From Clostridiales bacterium (GTDB taxonomy: Bacteria; Bacillota; Clostridia; Oscillospirales; UBA644), in assembly GCA_016281915.1 (NCBI GenBank), contig JAEEJO010000077.1, positions 191,508-255,507 of the forward strand: DNA of 64,000 bases. Reading direction: 5' to 3'. This document shows positions 35,716-44,502 of the stretch, one piece after another (positions within the stretch are counted from its first letter, which is position 1; every line of letters begins with the position of its first letter). The notes below the pieces were generated by a model. It saw only the letters and a list, made by a program, of their open reading frames with translations, did no database searches and was not told where the DNA came from. Both the position numbers and the translations under genes were made by a program.

Positions 35716-37178
35716 TGCCTTCTGTATTTCTGTTAATTATCGTTTTGTTTCCGATATTCAGTGCGGCACTGATACCAGTTTTCAGGCTCGGAAATGGATC
35801 AAAACTCAAAATATACGTTTTTGCAGTTACGGCGTTAACTTCATTGTCAGTCCTTTCCCTTTTTGTTTTTAAGCCGGTAAGCAATCTTGTTTTGAAAGTT
35901 ATTTTCGCAGACGTTTCCCCGGGTATAAGCTTTTCTCTTGGATTTGACGGAGCTTCGGCCGTTTTTTCAGTAATGATCGCAATCCTCTGGCCTCTTGCTT
36001 CCCTATATTCGTTTGAGTATATGAAGGACGAGAGATTTCATACGCTGTTTTACGTCTTTTATACTGCCACGTATGGCGTAACGCTTGGAATAGCTCTGTC
36101 TGCAAATCTGTTTACGCTGTATATATTTTACGAGTTTCTCACTATATCCACCCTTCCGCTTGTAATGCACGGATTCAACGATAAATCCATCAGAGCCGGA
36201 CGCAAATATATGTATTATTCTCTGGGCGGCGCTGCGTTTGCGTTTATCGGCCTGTTGTATGTGATCAATTATGCCGGATCTACGGATTTTGTCCTTGGCG
36301 GTATTTTTAAAGGAGAGGTTCCTCCGTTTTTTGAAACGGTATATCTTCTGACGTTTATGGGATTCGGTGTTAAAGCAGCCGTATTTCCGCTTCACGACTG
36401 GCTGCCCTCCGCCTCTGTTGCACCTACACCGGTTACCGCGCTCCTGCATGCCGTTGCCGTTGTTAAATCAGGAGCCTTTGCAATAATTAGAATGACCTAT
36501 TATTGCTTCGGAACACAGATGCTCGAAGGATCATGGGCTCAATATACCGTTATAGGAATTTCTCTTTTTACTGTTCTCATGGGTTCAGTATTGGCATTAA
36601 AAGAAAGCCATTTTAAACGCAGGCTCGCCTATTCAACCGTCGGTAATCTTTCTTATATTCTTTTCGCCGCATCTCTGATGACTCCCGAGGGGCTTTTGGC
36701 TGCATTCATTCATATGCTCGCTCACGGTATAACAAAATCTCTCGGTTTTTTTGCGGCGGGAGCAATTATGAAAAAGACAGGAAAAGAATATGTTTATGAC
36801 CTTGACGGACTATATAAATCAATGCCTTTTACCTGTATTTGTTACTGCGTTTCAGCTGTTTCTCTTGTCGGTATTCCGCCTTTTGCTTGCTTTATAAGTA
36901 AGTGGAACATTTGTTTAGCTGCTTTACATTCAAACAGTGTGGCAGGTTATCTCGGAATGGCTGTGATTATTATATCTGCAATGCTGACAGGCTTTTATAT
37001 GTTCACTCCTGCGATAAGAATGTTCAGTCAACAAAAAAATAATGCACAAACAAATGTTTGTGACCCTCAATATACAATTAAAATCACTCTCGCATTACTC
37101 GCCTTCTCAACATTTATATTCGGTATTCTTGCATCACCAATTACTTCAGGCTTAAATCAATTGATCTTCGGAGCATAA
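35712..37178 (+). CDS. Antiporter-like subunit 3 (MnhD family)
   Basis: 488 residues, about 14 helices. Key residues: glutamate in IFYEFLTIS near residue 138, lysine in GFGVKAAVFPLHDWL near 218, lysine in AVAVVKSGAFA near 250 and lysine in PPFACFISKWNI near 395. Start is either the GTG at 35712 or the ATG at 35715; both overlap the preceding stop, so translation is coupled. The active-site helix 8 reads LLHAVAVVKSG, a variant typical of MbhH-like subunits, unlike LSGxxxK of its neighbours. Confidence 0.87.
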   Translation: MMPSVFLLIIVLFPIFSAALIPVFRLGNGSKLKIYVFAVTALTSLSVLSLFVFKPVSNLVLKVIFADVSPGISFSLGFDGASAVFSVMIAILWPLASLYSFEYMKDERFHTLFYVFYTATYGVTLGIALSANLFTLYIFYEFLTISTLPLVMHGFNDKSIRAGRKYMYYSLGGAAFAFIGLLYVINYAGSTDFVLGGIFKGEVPPFFETVYLLTFMGFGVKAAVFPLHDWLPSASVAPTPVTALLHAVAVVKSGAFAIIRMTYYCFGTQMLEGSWAQYTVIGISLFTVLMGSVLALKESHFKRRLAYSTVGNLSYILFAASLMTPEGLLAAFIHMLAHGITKSLGFFAAGAIMKKTGKEYVYDLDGLYKSMPFTCICYCVSAVSLVGIPPFACFISKWNICLAALHSNSVAGYLGMAVIIISAMLTGFYMFTPAIRMFSQQKNNAQTNVCDPQYTIKITLALLAFSTFIFGILASPITSGLNQLIFGA

Positions 37179-37183
37179 TTGAA

Positions 37184-39394
37184 ATGAACGGATCACATTT
37201 ATCTTTTATGACAGAACAGTTTACTGCATTTTGCGTATACGCCGCAGTCTTTTTTCCGTTTATTGCTGCCATTGTTTCAGTGATTTTGGAAAAAATAAGT
37301 AAAAAAGCTCGTTCTCTGTTTATCATTTCGGCTTCCGCACTTGAAGTGATAATCTCCTTTTTGTTGCTTTTTTCACAGACCGAAACCGCCTTTACAATTC
37401 CCTATGTACTGATTTTCGGTCTGAAATTCGAGCTGAACGGATTTAACAACATTTTTATTATAATAACCGCAATTATGTGGTTTGCAACATCTTTATTTTC
37501 AAATGAATATTTTGCTCACTACAAAAGTACTAACAGATTCTTTTTCTTCTATCTTTTAACCTTAGGTGCTGTTTGCGGAGTATTTCTGTCGGCAGACTTT
37601 ATGACGCTGTTTGTGTTTTTTGAGATAATGTCCTTTACTTCTTACGTATGGGTTGCTCACGATGAAACAAACAATGCTCTTAAAGCAGCGGAAACCTATC
37701 TTGCGGTTTCGGTAATCGGCGGACTTTCAATACTTATGGGAATGTTTCTTATTTATTCCGAAGCAAACACTCTTGATTTCAATGCGCTTGAAAACTTCTT
37801 TGACGACGGAGTAAACGGAACGACTATAGCCGCGGGACTTTGTATGCTTGCTGGGTTCGGAGCAAAGGCTGGTATGTTTCCGCTTCACATATGGTTGCCC
37901 AAAGCGCATCCCGTGGCGCCTGCCCCCTCCTCGGCATTGCTTTCAGGCATACTGACGAAAACAGGGGTATACGGAATTCTTATTATTACCGCGAAAATAT
38001 TTTATCGTAATTCATTCTGGGGCAGTTTGATACTGACACTCGGGGTCATAACAATGATAATCGGAGCATTGCTTGCACTGCTCTCTATCGATCTTAAAAG
38101 AACTCTTGCGTGTTCGTCTATGTCTCAGATAGGCTTCATTCTTATAGGCACCGGCGTTTTCGGACTGGGCGGAAAAGGCGCAATAATAGCGATTTGCGGT
38201 GTTGTTTTACATATTATAAATCACGCAATGTTCAAACTTCTTCTGTTTACAGCTGCCGGTACTGTTTATATGAATACGCATAAGCTGAACCTTAATGAAA
38301 TTCGCGGCTTCGGTAATAATAAACCTTTTTTTGCAGTTTTGTTTTCAATCGGTTCGCTGGGAATAAGCGGTATTCCTCTTTTAGGCGGATATGTCAGCAA
38401 AACCGTTCTTCACGAAAGTATTTCGGAATTATCAGCAGCAACAGCCTTTCCTCTTTACGTTAAAATAACGGAATACCTTTTTATTTTTGCAGGAGGACTT
38501 ACGTTTTCCTACATGATCAAGCTGTTTACGGCAATCTTTATTGATAAAAGCAGCAATGGCATTACCGATAAACGTTATATGAGTGCGATAACGGCGACAT
38601 CAATGCTGATACCTTCAGCTGTAATTGTTGTTTCGGGCATATTGGGTAACTTTTACGTACGGTATATTCAGGATACGATATCGTCATTTTTCGGCATTTC
38701 AGTTTCGGAACACAGCATCAATGTTTTCTCTGCCGAAGCACTGATCAGTGCGTTGATCTCTCTCGTAACGGGACTGTCAATATATCTACTTGTCGTTCGT
38801 CGGTTTATGATAAGAAAAGTCAATTCAGATGAAACACAGTATATTGATCTTTTGCCGGAAAAAGTAGATCTGGAAACAATGATTTACAGGCCCTTGATAT
38901 CGCTGATAATCCAAGCTATGTCTGCAGTACTCGGTCTATTCAATATTTTAACGGACACCGTAACAGCATTTTTCTTCAGGTCCGGAATTATCAGCAGAAT
39001 ATTATCTGTTTTCAATTCTTTTACCGACGCCGTTGTGCTGTTTTTCAGCAAAACCGGATTTATCAGGTATTTTTTCAACATTATAAATTCAGTTACCGAT
39101 TACATTGTGCTGGCGTTAAGAAAAACTGTTTTCAGAAAATCCAAACCGAAAGCAGAGCTTAACGCAAATGAAAGGGCGAGTTATTCAATCGGGGCATTTC
39201 TTGACAGGATATACGCATTTTTTAATAAAGGTGTGGACACCAGAAAGAAAACCTTTGCACAAACGGCAGTTCAGCTAAGAACAGTTAATTTTGAAGTAAA
39301 CAGAATGATTGGAAAAACGTTTTCTTTTGCTTTGATAATGACATGTCTTGGAATATGCACCGCGATAGTATATATTTTGATTACAGTATTCTAA
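37184..39394 (+). CDS. Antiporter-like subunit 4 with extended repeat-bearing C-terminus
   Basis: 736 residues. The first ~510 form a NuoL/MnhA-like transporter core with the conserved glutamate in VFFEIMSFTSYVW near 145, lysine in GFGAKAGMFPLHIWL near 226, lysine in LSGILTKTGVYG near 259 and lysine in LGGYVSKTVLHE near 405. The C-terminal ~220 residues carry three tandem 24-residue amphipathic repeats (586-609, 610-633, 634-657) with the pattern (F/I)NxxTDxxVxxFF, then a charged stretch and a final helix (708-733). In NuoL the C-terminal extension is a lateral helix that clamps neighbouring subunits; a similar brace is plausible but inferred. Last transporter gene of the cluster. Confidence 0.87.
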   Translation: MNGSHLSFMTEQFTAFCVYAAVFFPFIAAIVSVILEKISKKARSLFIISASALEVIISFLLLFSQTETAFTIPYVLIFGLKFELNGFNNIFIIITAIMWFATSLFSNEYFAHYKSTNRFFFFYLLTLGAVCGVFLSADFMTLFVFFEIMSFTSYVWVAHDETNNALKAAETYLAVSVIGGLSILMGMFLIYSEANTLDFNALENFFDDGVNGTTIAAGLCMLAGFGAKAGMFPLHIWLPKAHPVAPAPSSALLSGILTKTGVYGILIITAKIFYRNSFWGSLILTLGVITMIIGALLALLSIDLKRTLACSSMSQIGFILIGTGVFGLGGKGAIIAICGVVLHIINHAMFKLLLFTAAGTVYMNTHKLNLNEIRGFGNNKPFFAVLFSIGSLGISGIPLLGGYVSKTVLHESISELSAATAFPLYVKITEYLFIFAGGLTFSYMIKLFTAIFIDKSSNGITDKRYMSAITATSMLIPSAVIVVSGILGNFYVRYIQDTISSFFGISVSEHSINVFSAEALISALISLVTGLSIYLLVVRRFMIRKVNSDETQYIDLLPEKVDLETMIYRPLISLIIQAMSAVLGLFNILTDTVTAFFFRSGIISRILSVFNSFTDAVVLFFSKTGFIRYFFNIINSVTDYIVLALRKTVFRKSKPKAELNANERASYSIGAFLDRIYAFFNKGVDTRKKTFAQTAVQLRTVNFEVNRMIGKTFSFALIMTCLGICTAIVYILITVF

Positions 39395-39408
39395 AAACGG
39401 AGGTAATT

Positions 39409-40636
39409 ATGGCGGAATTCAATCAAACAGATTTTATAAAGAAATTTTATTTCACGCGACAGGCAGGAAGTGACGGCGAACACAGAGCTGCAAAAATAAT
39501 TGCAGAAACTATCGTGTCTATGGGCGGAGATAGTTCGTACGAAGAATTTGATATCAATTACTTTAATATTGAAAAAGCCTCACTGACAGTCCATTCTAAA
39601 GGAAAAGATCATAGCAATGAAGTGACAGGATACGGCAGAACGGGTTCCACACCAATTAACGGTATAACAGCGCCGTTTGTTTATGCCGGAACAGGAAGCG
39701 AAACGGAGCTTGAAGGATGTGAAGGGAAAATTGTTTTCGTAAATGCCGTTCATCATGATATTTACAGAAGGATGATCGATAAAAAAATCGCGGGTTTCAT
39801 AACTTTTGACGGTTCTGTTTCGGACGACAGAACGAAAACAGACCTGAATACTCGCTCGATCAAAGAAAAAACAGCTGAATTCGGATCACTTCCCGGAATT
39901 ACCATGCGTTCGGCAGATGCAGTTAAAATGATAAAATCCAACCCGGGAGAGTGTGACGATCGAGCTGAAACAAAATAATACTGTCTTGCATTCAGGTAAT
40001 ATAGTTGCTGATATAAAAGGTATAAAAGATAAAGAAAAAATGCTCTTTACCGCGCATTATGACAGCACCATGTTTTCGAAAGGTGCGTGGGATAATGCAT
40101 CGGGATGCGCAAATCTGATGTCTCTTTATTCTTATTTCATTAAAAACAAGCCCGACAGAAGCATACGTTTTATCTGGTGCGGCGGTGAAGAACTCGGACT
40201 GAAAGGCAGCAGGGCATATGTTGAGAGACATATGCAGGAACTTGACGATTTTTCTCTCGGCATAAACATCGATATGACCGGAACAGTGATAGGAAATGAT
40301 ATAGCATGCGTTACAGGGGACGATTCGATTAAATCTTATCTGCAGTATTGCGCATCTGAAGCAGCATTTCCCGTATCCGTTTCATCCGGAATTTTTCCGA
40401 GCGATTCTTCTTCATTTGCATACGCAGGCGTTCCGTTTATCGTATTTCAAAGAGGAGGCCAGGGCGGAATGCATACGCGAAACGACAGGATAGATTTTCT
40501 TTCGGAAAGATCACTTAGAAATACGACAGAATTTATAAGGTTTGTATCACAGCGTCTTTTGAATTCAAAGCGATTCCCTGTTCCCAGAACAATTCCGGAG
40601 AGAATTCGGGAAGAGCTGGAAAATTATTTCCGATAA
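39409..40636 (+). pseudogene. M28 family aminopeptidase, interrupted by a single-base frameshift
   Basis: Zinc-dependent peptidase of the M28 family, about 409 residues if read as one protein. Part 1 (39409-39978) holds the N-terminal and PA-like inserted domain; part 2 (frame from 39953) holds the catalytic core: HYDS, DNASGC, CGGEELGLKGSR, DMTG and MHTRND, all metal and catalytic positions present. Part 1 reads SNPGE then departs into a short tail, while part 2 continues VTIELKQN, as expected of one uninterrupted protein. One extra T at about 39952 explains the break. It has a perfect RBS (GGAGG) and follows the antiporter by 14 nt. Either a real inactivating mutation or a sequencing/assembly error. 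Confidence 0.8.
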
Positions 40637-40640
40637 AAAT

Positions 40641-40665
40641 ACGTGGACATATTACATGTCCACGT
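40641..40665. terminator. Bidirectional intrinsic terminator
   Basis: Perfect 10-bp stem (ACGTGGACAT with ATGTCCACGT, 5-nt loop) followed by an A/T-rich tract, between the M28 gene and the convergent Nudix gene. Confidence 0.8.
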
Positions 40666-40673
40666 TAATTATT

Positions 40674-41123
40674 TTATTGAACGGTTAATGGTGAATCAAA
40701 AGAATCTGTCCATTCCGCAAAAAGCTCTATCGGCTTTTCTGAAAAGAAAGCAGGCAGATAAACGTCAAAACTCGGGGAAAGTTTCATTTTGTATAAATCA
40801 TCTGTTTTAGTCCAGAACACCCTGCCCTCTTCTGTTCCATCTGAAAGCGTCCCAGAATAGTCGTTTGTCTTAAAAAGATATTCCACATATCTTTCATCAG
40901 AGTTCTTTTTTGCCCAGTTAACGATCCCGCACAAGACAGGATTCCTGATTTTCAGACCCGTCTCTTCAAACGCCTCTCGGATCGCACATGCTGTAAAACT
41001 TTCACCTTGTTCAACATGCCCTCCAGGAAAGCATATACCGGGATATTTTTTCAGTCTGTCAATCACCACGACCTCACCGGCAGTGGTATTTTCAATCATA
41101 ATCATTGTAGTTAGTTCATGCAT
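40674..41123 (-). CDS. Nudix hydrolase (MutT-like)
   Basis: 149-residue nucleotide diphosphate hydrolase. Full Nudix box is present as GGHVEQGESFTACAIREAFEETGL (G-x5-E-x7-R-E-U-x-E-E-x-G-U) near residue 35. Resembles YtkD/MutT-type 8-oxo-dGTP diphosphatases but substrate is not certain. Starts 0 nt after the VanY-like gene stop, so the two are co-transcribed with the solute-binding gene further upstream. Confidence 0.9.
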   Translation of the reverse strand: MHELTTMIMIENTTAGEVVVIDRLKKYPGICFPGGHVEQGESFTACAIREAFEETGLKIRNPVLCGIVNWAKKNSDERYVEYLFKTNDYSGTLSDGTEEGRVFWTKTDDLYKMKLSPSFDVYLPAFFSEKPIELFAEWTDSFDSPLTVQ

Positions 41124-42380
41124 TTACTGGTTCTGATCTCCGTATTGCTCTATAAATTCTTCAAAACATATTCCTTCAGACATAATAAATGATGCATATT
41201 CAACGCCGACGTAACGATAGTGCCAGGGTTCAAATATGATTTTAGTAATCTCTGTTTTGTCTTCAGGATAACGCAGAATAAATCCGTATTTTGCTGCGTT
41301 AGCTTTCAGCCATTTTGCCGCATCCGTTTTTGCATAACCTGAATTCAGCCTCTGATAAGACGGAGTAACTATATCCATTGCCAGTCCCGTGTGATGCTCG
41401 CTTGTTCCCGGAACAGCAACTATTGTTGCAGCAACTATCGGTGCTTCCTCTTTGGAATATCCTTCGTCTATTAGGTCATTGATTTTGTTATTGAAAAGAC
41501 GGGTCTGAAGATCTATATCACGAATTGATGAGCAGATCTGAAGATCTATACCCTCTTTTTTAGCATCTGCGATCATTTGTATTGCATATGGCGCAACACG
41601 GCTGTCAAGATAATAATTGCCTTGAACCTGCATTTTATCGATTACAAAGCCGTCAGGAAGGAAATGATCGGGATTTACAAGTATAAGGTTCCACAACGAA
41701 GTGTCAACCTTAGTTGTTCCGTCAAAATAAGCTGTTTCATCCTGTGGTTCATCTTCGAAAAGAGGTTCTGCTTCGCTGTTTTGCGTTTCTTCATTTGATT
41801 CAGAAGAAACAGAAGATTCAGCAGATGTTGATTTCGTCAAAGATGCTTCTTCGGATACATCGTTGTTTTCTGTTACTTCCGGATCATTGTTTTCCGCTTG
41901 TTCTACATTGTTATTTGATGCAGCAGAATCTGTTTGAGGAACAGACGATTCAGCAGATGTTGATTTCGTCAAAGATGCTTCTTCGGATACATCGTTGTTT
42001 TCTGTTACTTCCGGATCATTGTTTTCCGCTTGTTCTACATTGTTATTTGATGCAGCAGAATCTGTTTGAGGAACAGACGATTCCGCAGTCTGAGATTCTT
42101 CGGCGCTTTGTATCTCTTCTTTGATCTCAGGTTCTTCCGGCTTCAACGCATCTTCCGCAACAGTTTCGGAAGATAAATTTTGATTTTGACTTTCCGTTGT
42201 CAGCAGTAATTGATCGTTTTTGCTTTCGGAAGAGTTTGAAGAAACAGACGATTCCTGCGTATCAGGTTCTGATGTATCAACAACTGTATTAGCGGATGAA
42301 CATGAGACAAATACAAGTAAAGAAACACCCAGAACGATACAAAGTATACCCAATAACGGAATTACTATATTCTTCTTCAT
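41124..42380 (-). CDS. VanY-type D-alanyl-D-alanine carboxypeptidase lipoprotein
   Basis: 418-residue secreted zinc peptidase (family M15B). A signal sequence with a lipobox-like end (LLVFVSC, Cys near 27) is followed by a long Ser/Glu/Asn/Thr-rich, acidic linker (about 28-215) and the catalytic domain. Zinc motif SEHHTGLAMD (SxHxxGxAxD) near residue 328 and EPWHYRYVG near 386 (ExWH) are intact; SSIRDIDLQTRLF supplies the conserved arginine. The linker contains two exact copies of a 44-residue unit (see repeat). It would trim the fifth residue of peptidoglycan stems at the cell surface. 24 nt downstream of the solute-binding lipoprotein gene. Confidence 0.9.
   Translation of the reverse strand: MKKNIVIPLLGILCIVLGVSLLVFVSCSSANTVVDTSEPDTQESSVSSNSSESKNDQLLLTTESQNQNLSSETVAEDALKPEEPEIKEEIQSAEESQTAESSVPQTDSAASNNNVEQAENNDPEVTENNDVSEEASLTKSTSAESSVPQTDSAASNNNVEQAENNDPEVTENNDVSEEASLTKSTSAESSVSSESNEETQNSEAEPLFEDEPQDETAYFDGTTKVDTSLWNLILVNPDHFLPDGFVIDKMQVQGNYYLDSRVAPYAIQMIADAKKEGIDLQICSSIRDIDLQTRLFNNKINDLIDEGYSKEEAPIVAATIVAVPGTSEHHTGLAMDIVTPSYQRLNSGYAKTDAAKWLKANAAKYGFILRYPEDKTEITKIIFEPWHYRYVGVEYASFIMSEGICFEEFIEQYGDQNQ
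41815..42078. repeat. Exact 132-bp tandem duplication in the VanY linker
   Basis: Two adjacent, apparently identical 132-bp (44-codon) units starting at 41815 and 41947, in frame, encoding the acidic Ser/Asn/Glu-rich linker. A third, diverged edge (GATTCCGCAG) begins right after. Confidence 0.92.
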
Positions 42381-42404
42381 ATCTTTCTATCGATTATGAC
42401 CTCT

Positions 42405-43832
42405 TTATTCGTGAAAGTATTCTTCATATTCATGAATAGTATTATATTCGGGGATTACATATTTATCAACGGCGGTATACACGCGGCTTTCAAACGATTC
42501 TACGCATTTAGCAACAGAGTTGTTTTTGGCAAGCTGACCGAACATATCAGACATTCCGTGCATATGGTCATGATAATAATTATGCCCGAGTTTCGTTATA
42601 TCAATAAAGAGACGCGCGTCACGCTCATCCTCAAAATAGTTTCTGATAATATAATCAGTTATTTTTTCTTCGGTCTCATAACCTTCAAACGGTTCGTAGA
42701 GGGCATCAAGAACCAGTGCGGAAGCCTCAGCGTCTTTAGCCGTGATCGGAATAGCAAGAGTGAAATCCGCAGATTCATATGACGTAGTATAATCAAACGG
42801 AGATTTTGCGCCGGGACCGCACGGGAAAGGAACGATTCCGAAATTTTCCATTCTGTACGCGATGGATTCTGATGATGAAAGAATCTGATATGCGTCAATA
42901 AGAGTCATTACGGATTTACCGTCTATAAACTGATCCAAGCCATACGATTCGGTATTAATATTGCTGGCAGTAGCGCCGAAAAGCCATTCTGCGACCTGAT
43001 TATAAGCATCAATGGCGTTCTGAGTGAAATAGCCCAGTTGATACGACCCGTCATCATTCATGGTTATAAAATCGCATCCGTTGCACATCGGCATAATCAT
43101 AAACATTCTGCCGTATTCAAAGCATGAACCAAAGGAGTATACGAATTCATTAGTGGTTGAGTTGACGTGAGCATATGTTTCGATCGCATTGCCGAACGTA
43201 TCCCAGTTCCATTCACCGTTTTCGAAATAGTCTCTGGGATCCGTTGTAACAAGATCTGCAATATATTTTTCATTAACGGCAATAAGGTTGGAAGGAGAGT
43301 TGGAAAGGCGTAACGGGTGCTGTGCGGGAAGGAGTCCGTATATTGCGCCGTTATACATAGTAGACATGCGCAGATACCTGTTGCCCCATTTAGTTTCATC
43401 AAAAACATCGAGGCTGTCAATACCTACAAGATTAACAAAAGTACCTGAGGGAATGTAGTTGACGAGCCAGTAGGATTCTTCCTGCAACATGTCAAATATA
43501 TAGGAACCGGATGCAACGCTGAAATATGCTGTTTCTCCGGATCTGTTTACATAATCAAAAACAATCTCACAATTATATTTATCTTCAACCTCTTTAATAC
43601 GTTTTGCCGCAAGGTCACCGAATTCGGTATTGCTGATAAATGTAAGAGTAGAATCAGCGCCTTCAAAAAAATAGTCTTTCACCATACCCATTACAAACTT
43701 CTGACCGCGCAAGTTGATCTCATCAGCGCTGATCTCGGATTCATAATCGGGGACAACTTCTTCGGAATCAGAACATGAAACGAAAGAAAATACTATAATA
43801 AAGCAAAGCAATAAAGCAATTATTCTTTTCAT
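42405..43832 (-). CDS. Extracellular solute-binding lipoprotein (family 1-like)
   Basis: 475 residues with a lipoprotein signal (FSFVSC, Cys near 20) and a bilobed binding protein fold resembling carbohydrate ABC transporter SBPs: MLQEESYWLVNYI, GVDF-type elements replaced by YIADLVTTDPRDYFENGEWNWDTF near 210, IPFPCGPGAKSPF near 340 and LVLDALYEPFEGYE near 380. No ABC permease or ATPase gene is adjacent, which is odd for an importer. Related to the second such protein at 45.1 kb. Own consensus promoter upstream. Ligand unknown, probably a glycan fragment. Confidence 0.82.
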   Translation of the reverse strand: MKRIIALLLCFIIVFSFVSCSDSEEVVPDYESEISADEINLRGQKFVMGMVKDYFFEGADSTLTFISNTEFGDLAAKRIKEVEDKYNCEIVFDYVNRSGETAYFSVASGSYIFDMLQEESYWLVNYIPSGTFVNLVGIDSLDVFDETKWGNRYLRMSTMYNGAIYGLLPAQHPLRLSNSPSNLIAVNEKYIADLVTTDPRDYFENGEWNWDTFGNAIETYAHVNSTTNEFVYSFGSCFEYGRMFMIMPMCNGCDFITMNDDGSYQLGYFTQNAIDAYNQVAEWLFGATASNINTESYGLDQFIDGKSVMTLIDAYQILSSSESIAYRMENFGIVPFPCGPGAKSPFDYTTSYESADFTLAIPITAKDAEASALVLDALYEPFEGYETEEKITDYIIRNYFEDERDARLFIDITKLGHNYYHDHMHGMSDMFGQLAKNNSVAKCVESFESRVYTAVDKYVIPEYNTIHEYEEYFHE

Positions 43833-43868
43833 TGTTCAAACCTTCTTGTTTTTTATTATTTTTTTGTT

Positions 43869-43897
43869 ATTATAACATAGACAAAACAATTTGTCAA
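43869..43897 (-). promoter_or_regulatory. Sigma-A promoter of the solute-binding/VanY/Nudix operon
   Basis: Full consensus on the minus strand: TTGACA, 17-nt spacer, TATAAT, about 36 nt upstream of the ATG. It diverges from the DtxR-type promoter with only about 50 bp between the two -35 boxes. Confidence 0.85.
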
Positions 43898-43948
43898 TTA
43901 CGAAATTCAAAAAGATTTTTTTGAGAATGGTAATTACCTTATAAATAC

Positions 43949-43977
43949 TTGACAACATGTTCGAAACATGATATAAT
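43949..43977 (+). promoter_or_regulatory. Sigma-A promoter of the DtxR-family gene with embedded dyad
   Basis: Full consensus TTGACA, 17-nt spacer, TATAAT. The spacer contains CATGTT-CGA-AACATG (43956-43970), a perfect 6+6 inverted repeat filling the space between the boxes. A repressor bound there would block RNA polymerase, and autoregulation by the encoded DtxR protein is the natural hypothesis. Confidence 0.85.
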
Positions 43978-44007
43978 ATAACCATAATGAACATTGGAGG
44001 TACTAAA

Positions 44008-44373
44008 ATGAAAATTCAGGAATCAGGCGAGATGTACCTTGAACATATACTAATTCTGAGTCAGCAGATAAACCATATAAGAGCGATCGACATTGTTAAT
44101 CGCACCGGATATTCAAAACCGAGCATAAGCAGAGCTTTAAAGCTTTTAAAGGAAGACGGTTTTATCAATATAGATAAATCCGGTTATATTTCATTAACCG
44201 CGTCGGGTGAACAAACTGCAAAAAAAATCTATGAAAGACATAATATTCTTTCCGGAATTTTCAGAAAAATCGGCGTATCAGTTGAAAATGCAGTTGCTGA
44301 TGCCTGCAAGATTGAACATGACATAAGCGATGAAACGTTTGAAAAACTAAAACAGTACTTTACAGATAAATAA
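44008..44373 (+). CDS. DtxR/MntR family metal-dependent transcriptional regulator
   Basis: 121-residue winged-helix plus dimerisation domain, without the C-terminal SH3-like domain. The DNA-recognition helix is in NRTGYSKPSISRALKLL near residue 31. Metal ligand candidates are M9, E12, H78, C100, E103 and H104 (motif DACKIEH). The Met and Cys positions match the iron-type site of DtxR rather than the Asp/Glu of Bacillus MntR, so an iron-type response is likely though unproven. The ATG at 44008 with TTGGAGG 8 nt upstream is chosen over an ATG at 43987. No metal transporter gene is nearby, so the regulon is not visible. Confidence 0.9.
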   Translation: MKIQESGEMYLEHILILSQQINHIRAIDIVNRTGYSKPSISRALKLLKEDGFINIDKSGYISLTASGEQTAKKIYERHNILSGIFRKIGVSVENAVADACKIEHDISDETFEKLKQYFTDK

Positions 44374-44428
44374 TTATTATTCTTTTTACGGATGTGAATA
44401 CTCATTTAAATCGGCATTATAAACATAG

Positions 44429-44470
44429 AAAAGACCGGATTGCAATAATCGAACTGCAATCCGGTCTTTT
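44429..44470. terminator. Bidirectional intrinsic terminator
   Basis: 16-bp perfect stem (core AGACCGGATTGCA with TGCAATCCGGTCT, 10-nt loop) with A-run and T-run flanks, between the DtxR-family gene and the convergent O-acetyltransferase gene. Confidence 0.93.
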
Positions 44471-44502
44471 AATTTATCGGGAATATTTATGATTATGACG
44501 AT

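Noticed and set aside
41714-42124. Plus-strand frame with two repeated 44-residue blocks
   Set aside because: It only mirrors the 132-bp duplication of the VanY gene on the other strand and has no RBS or family match.
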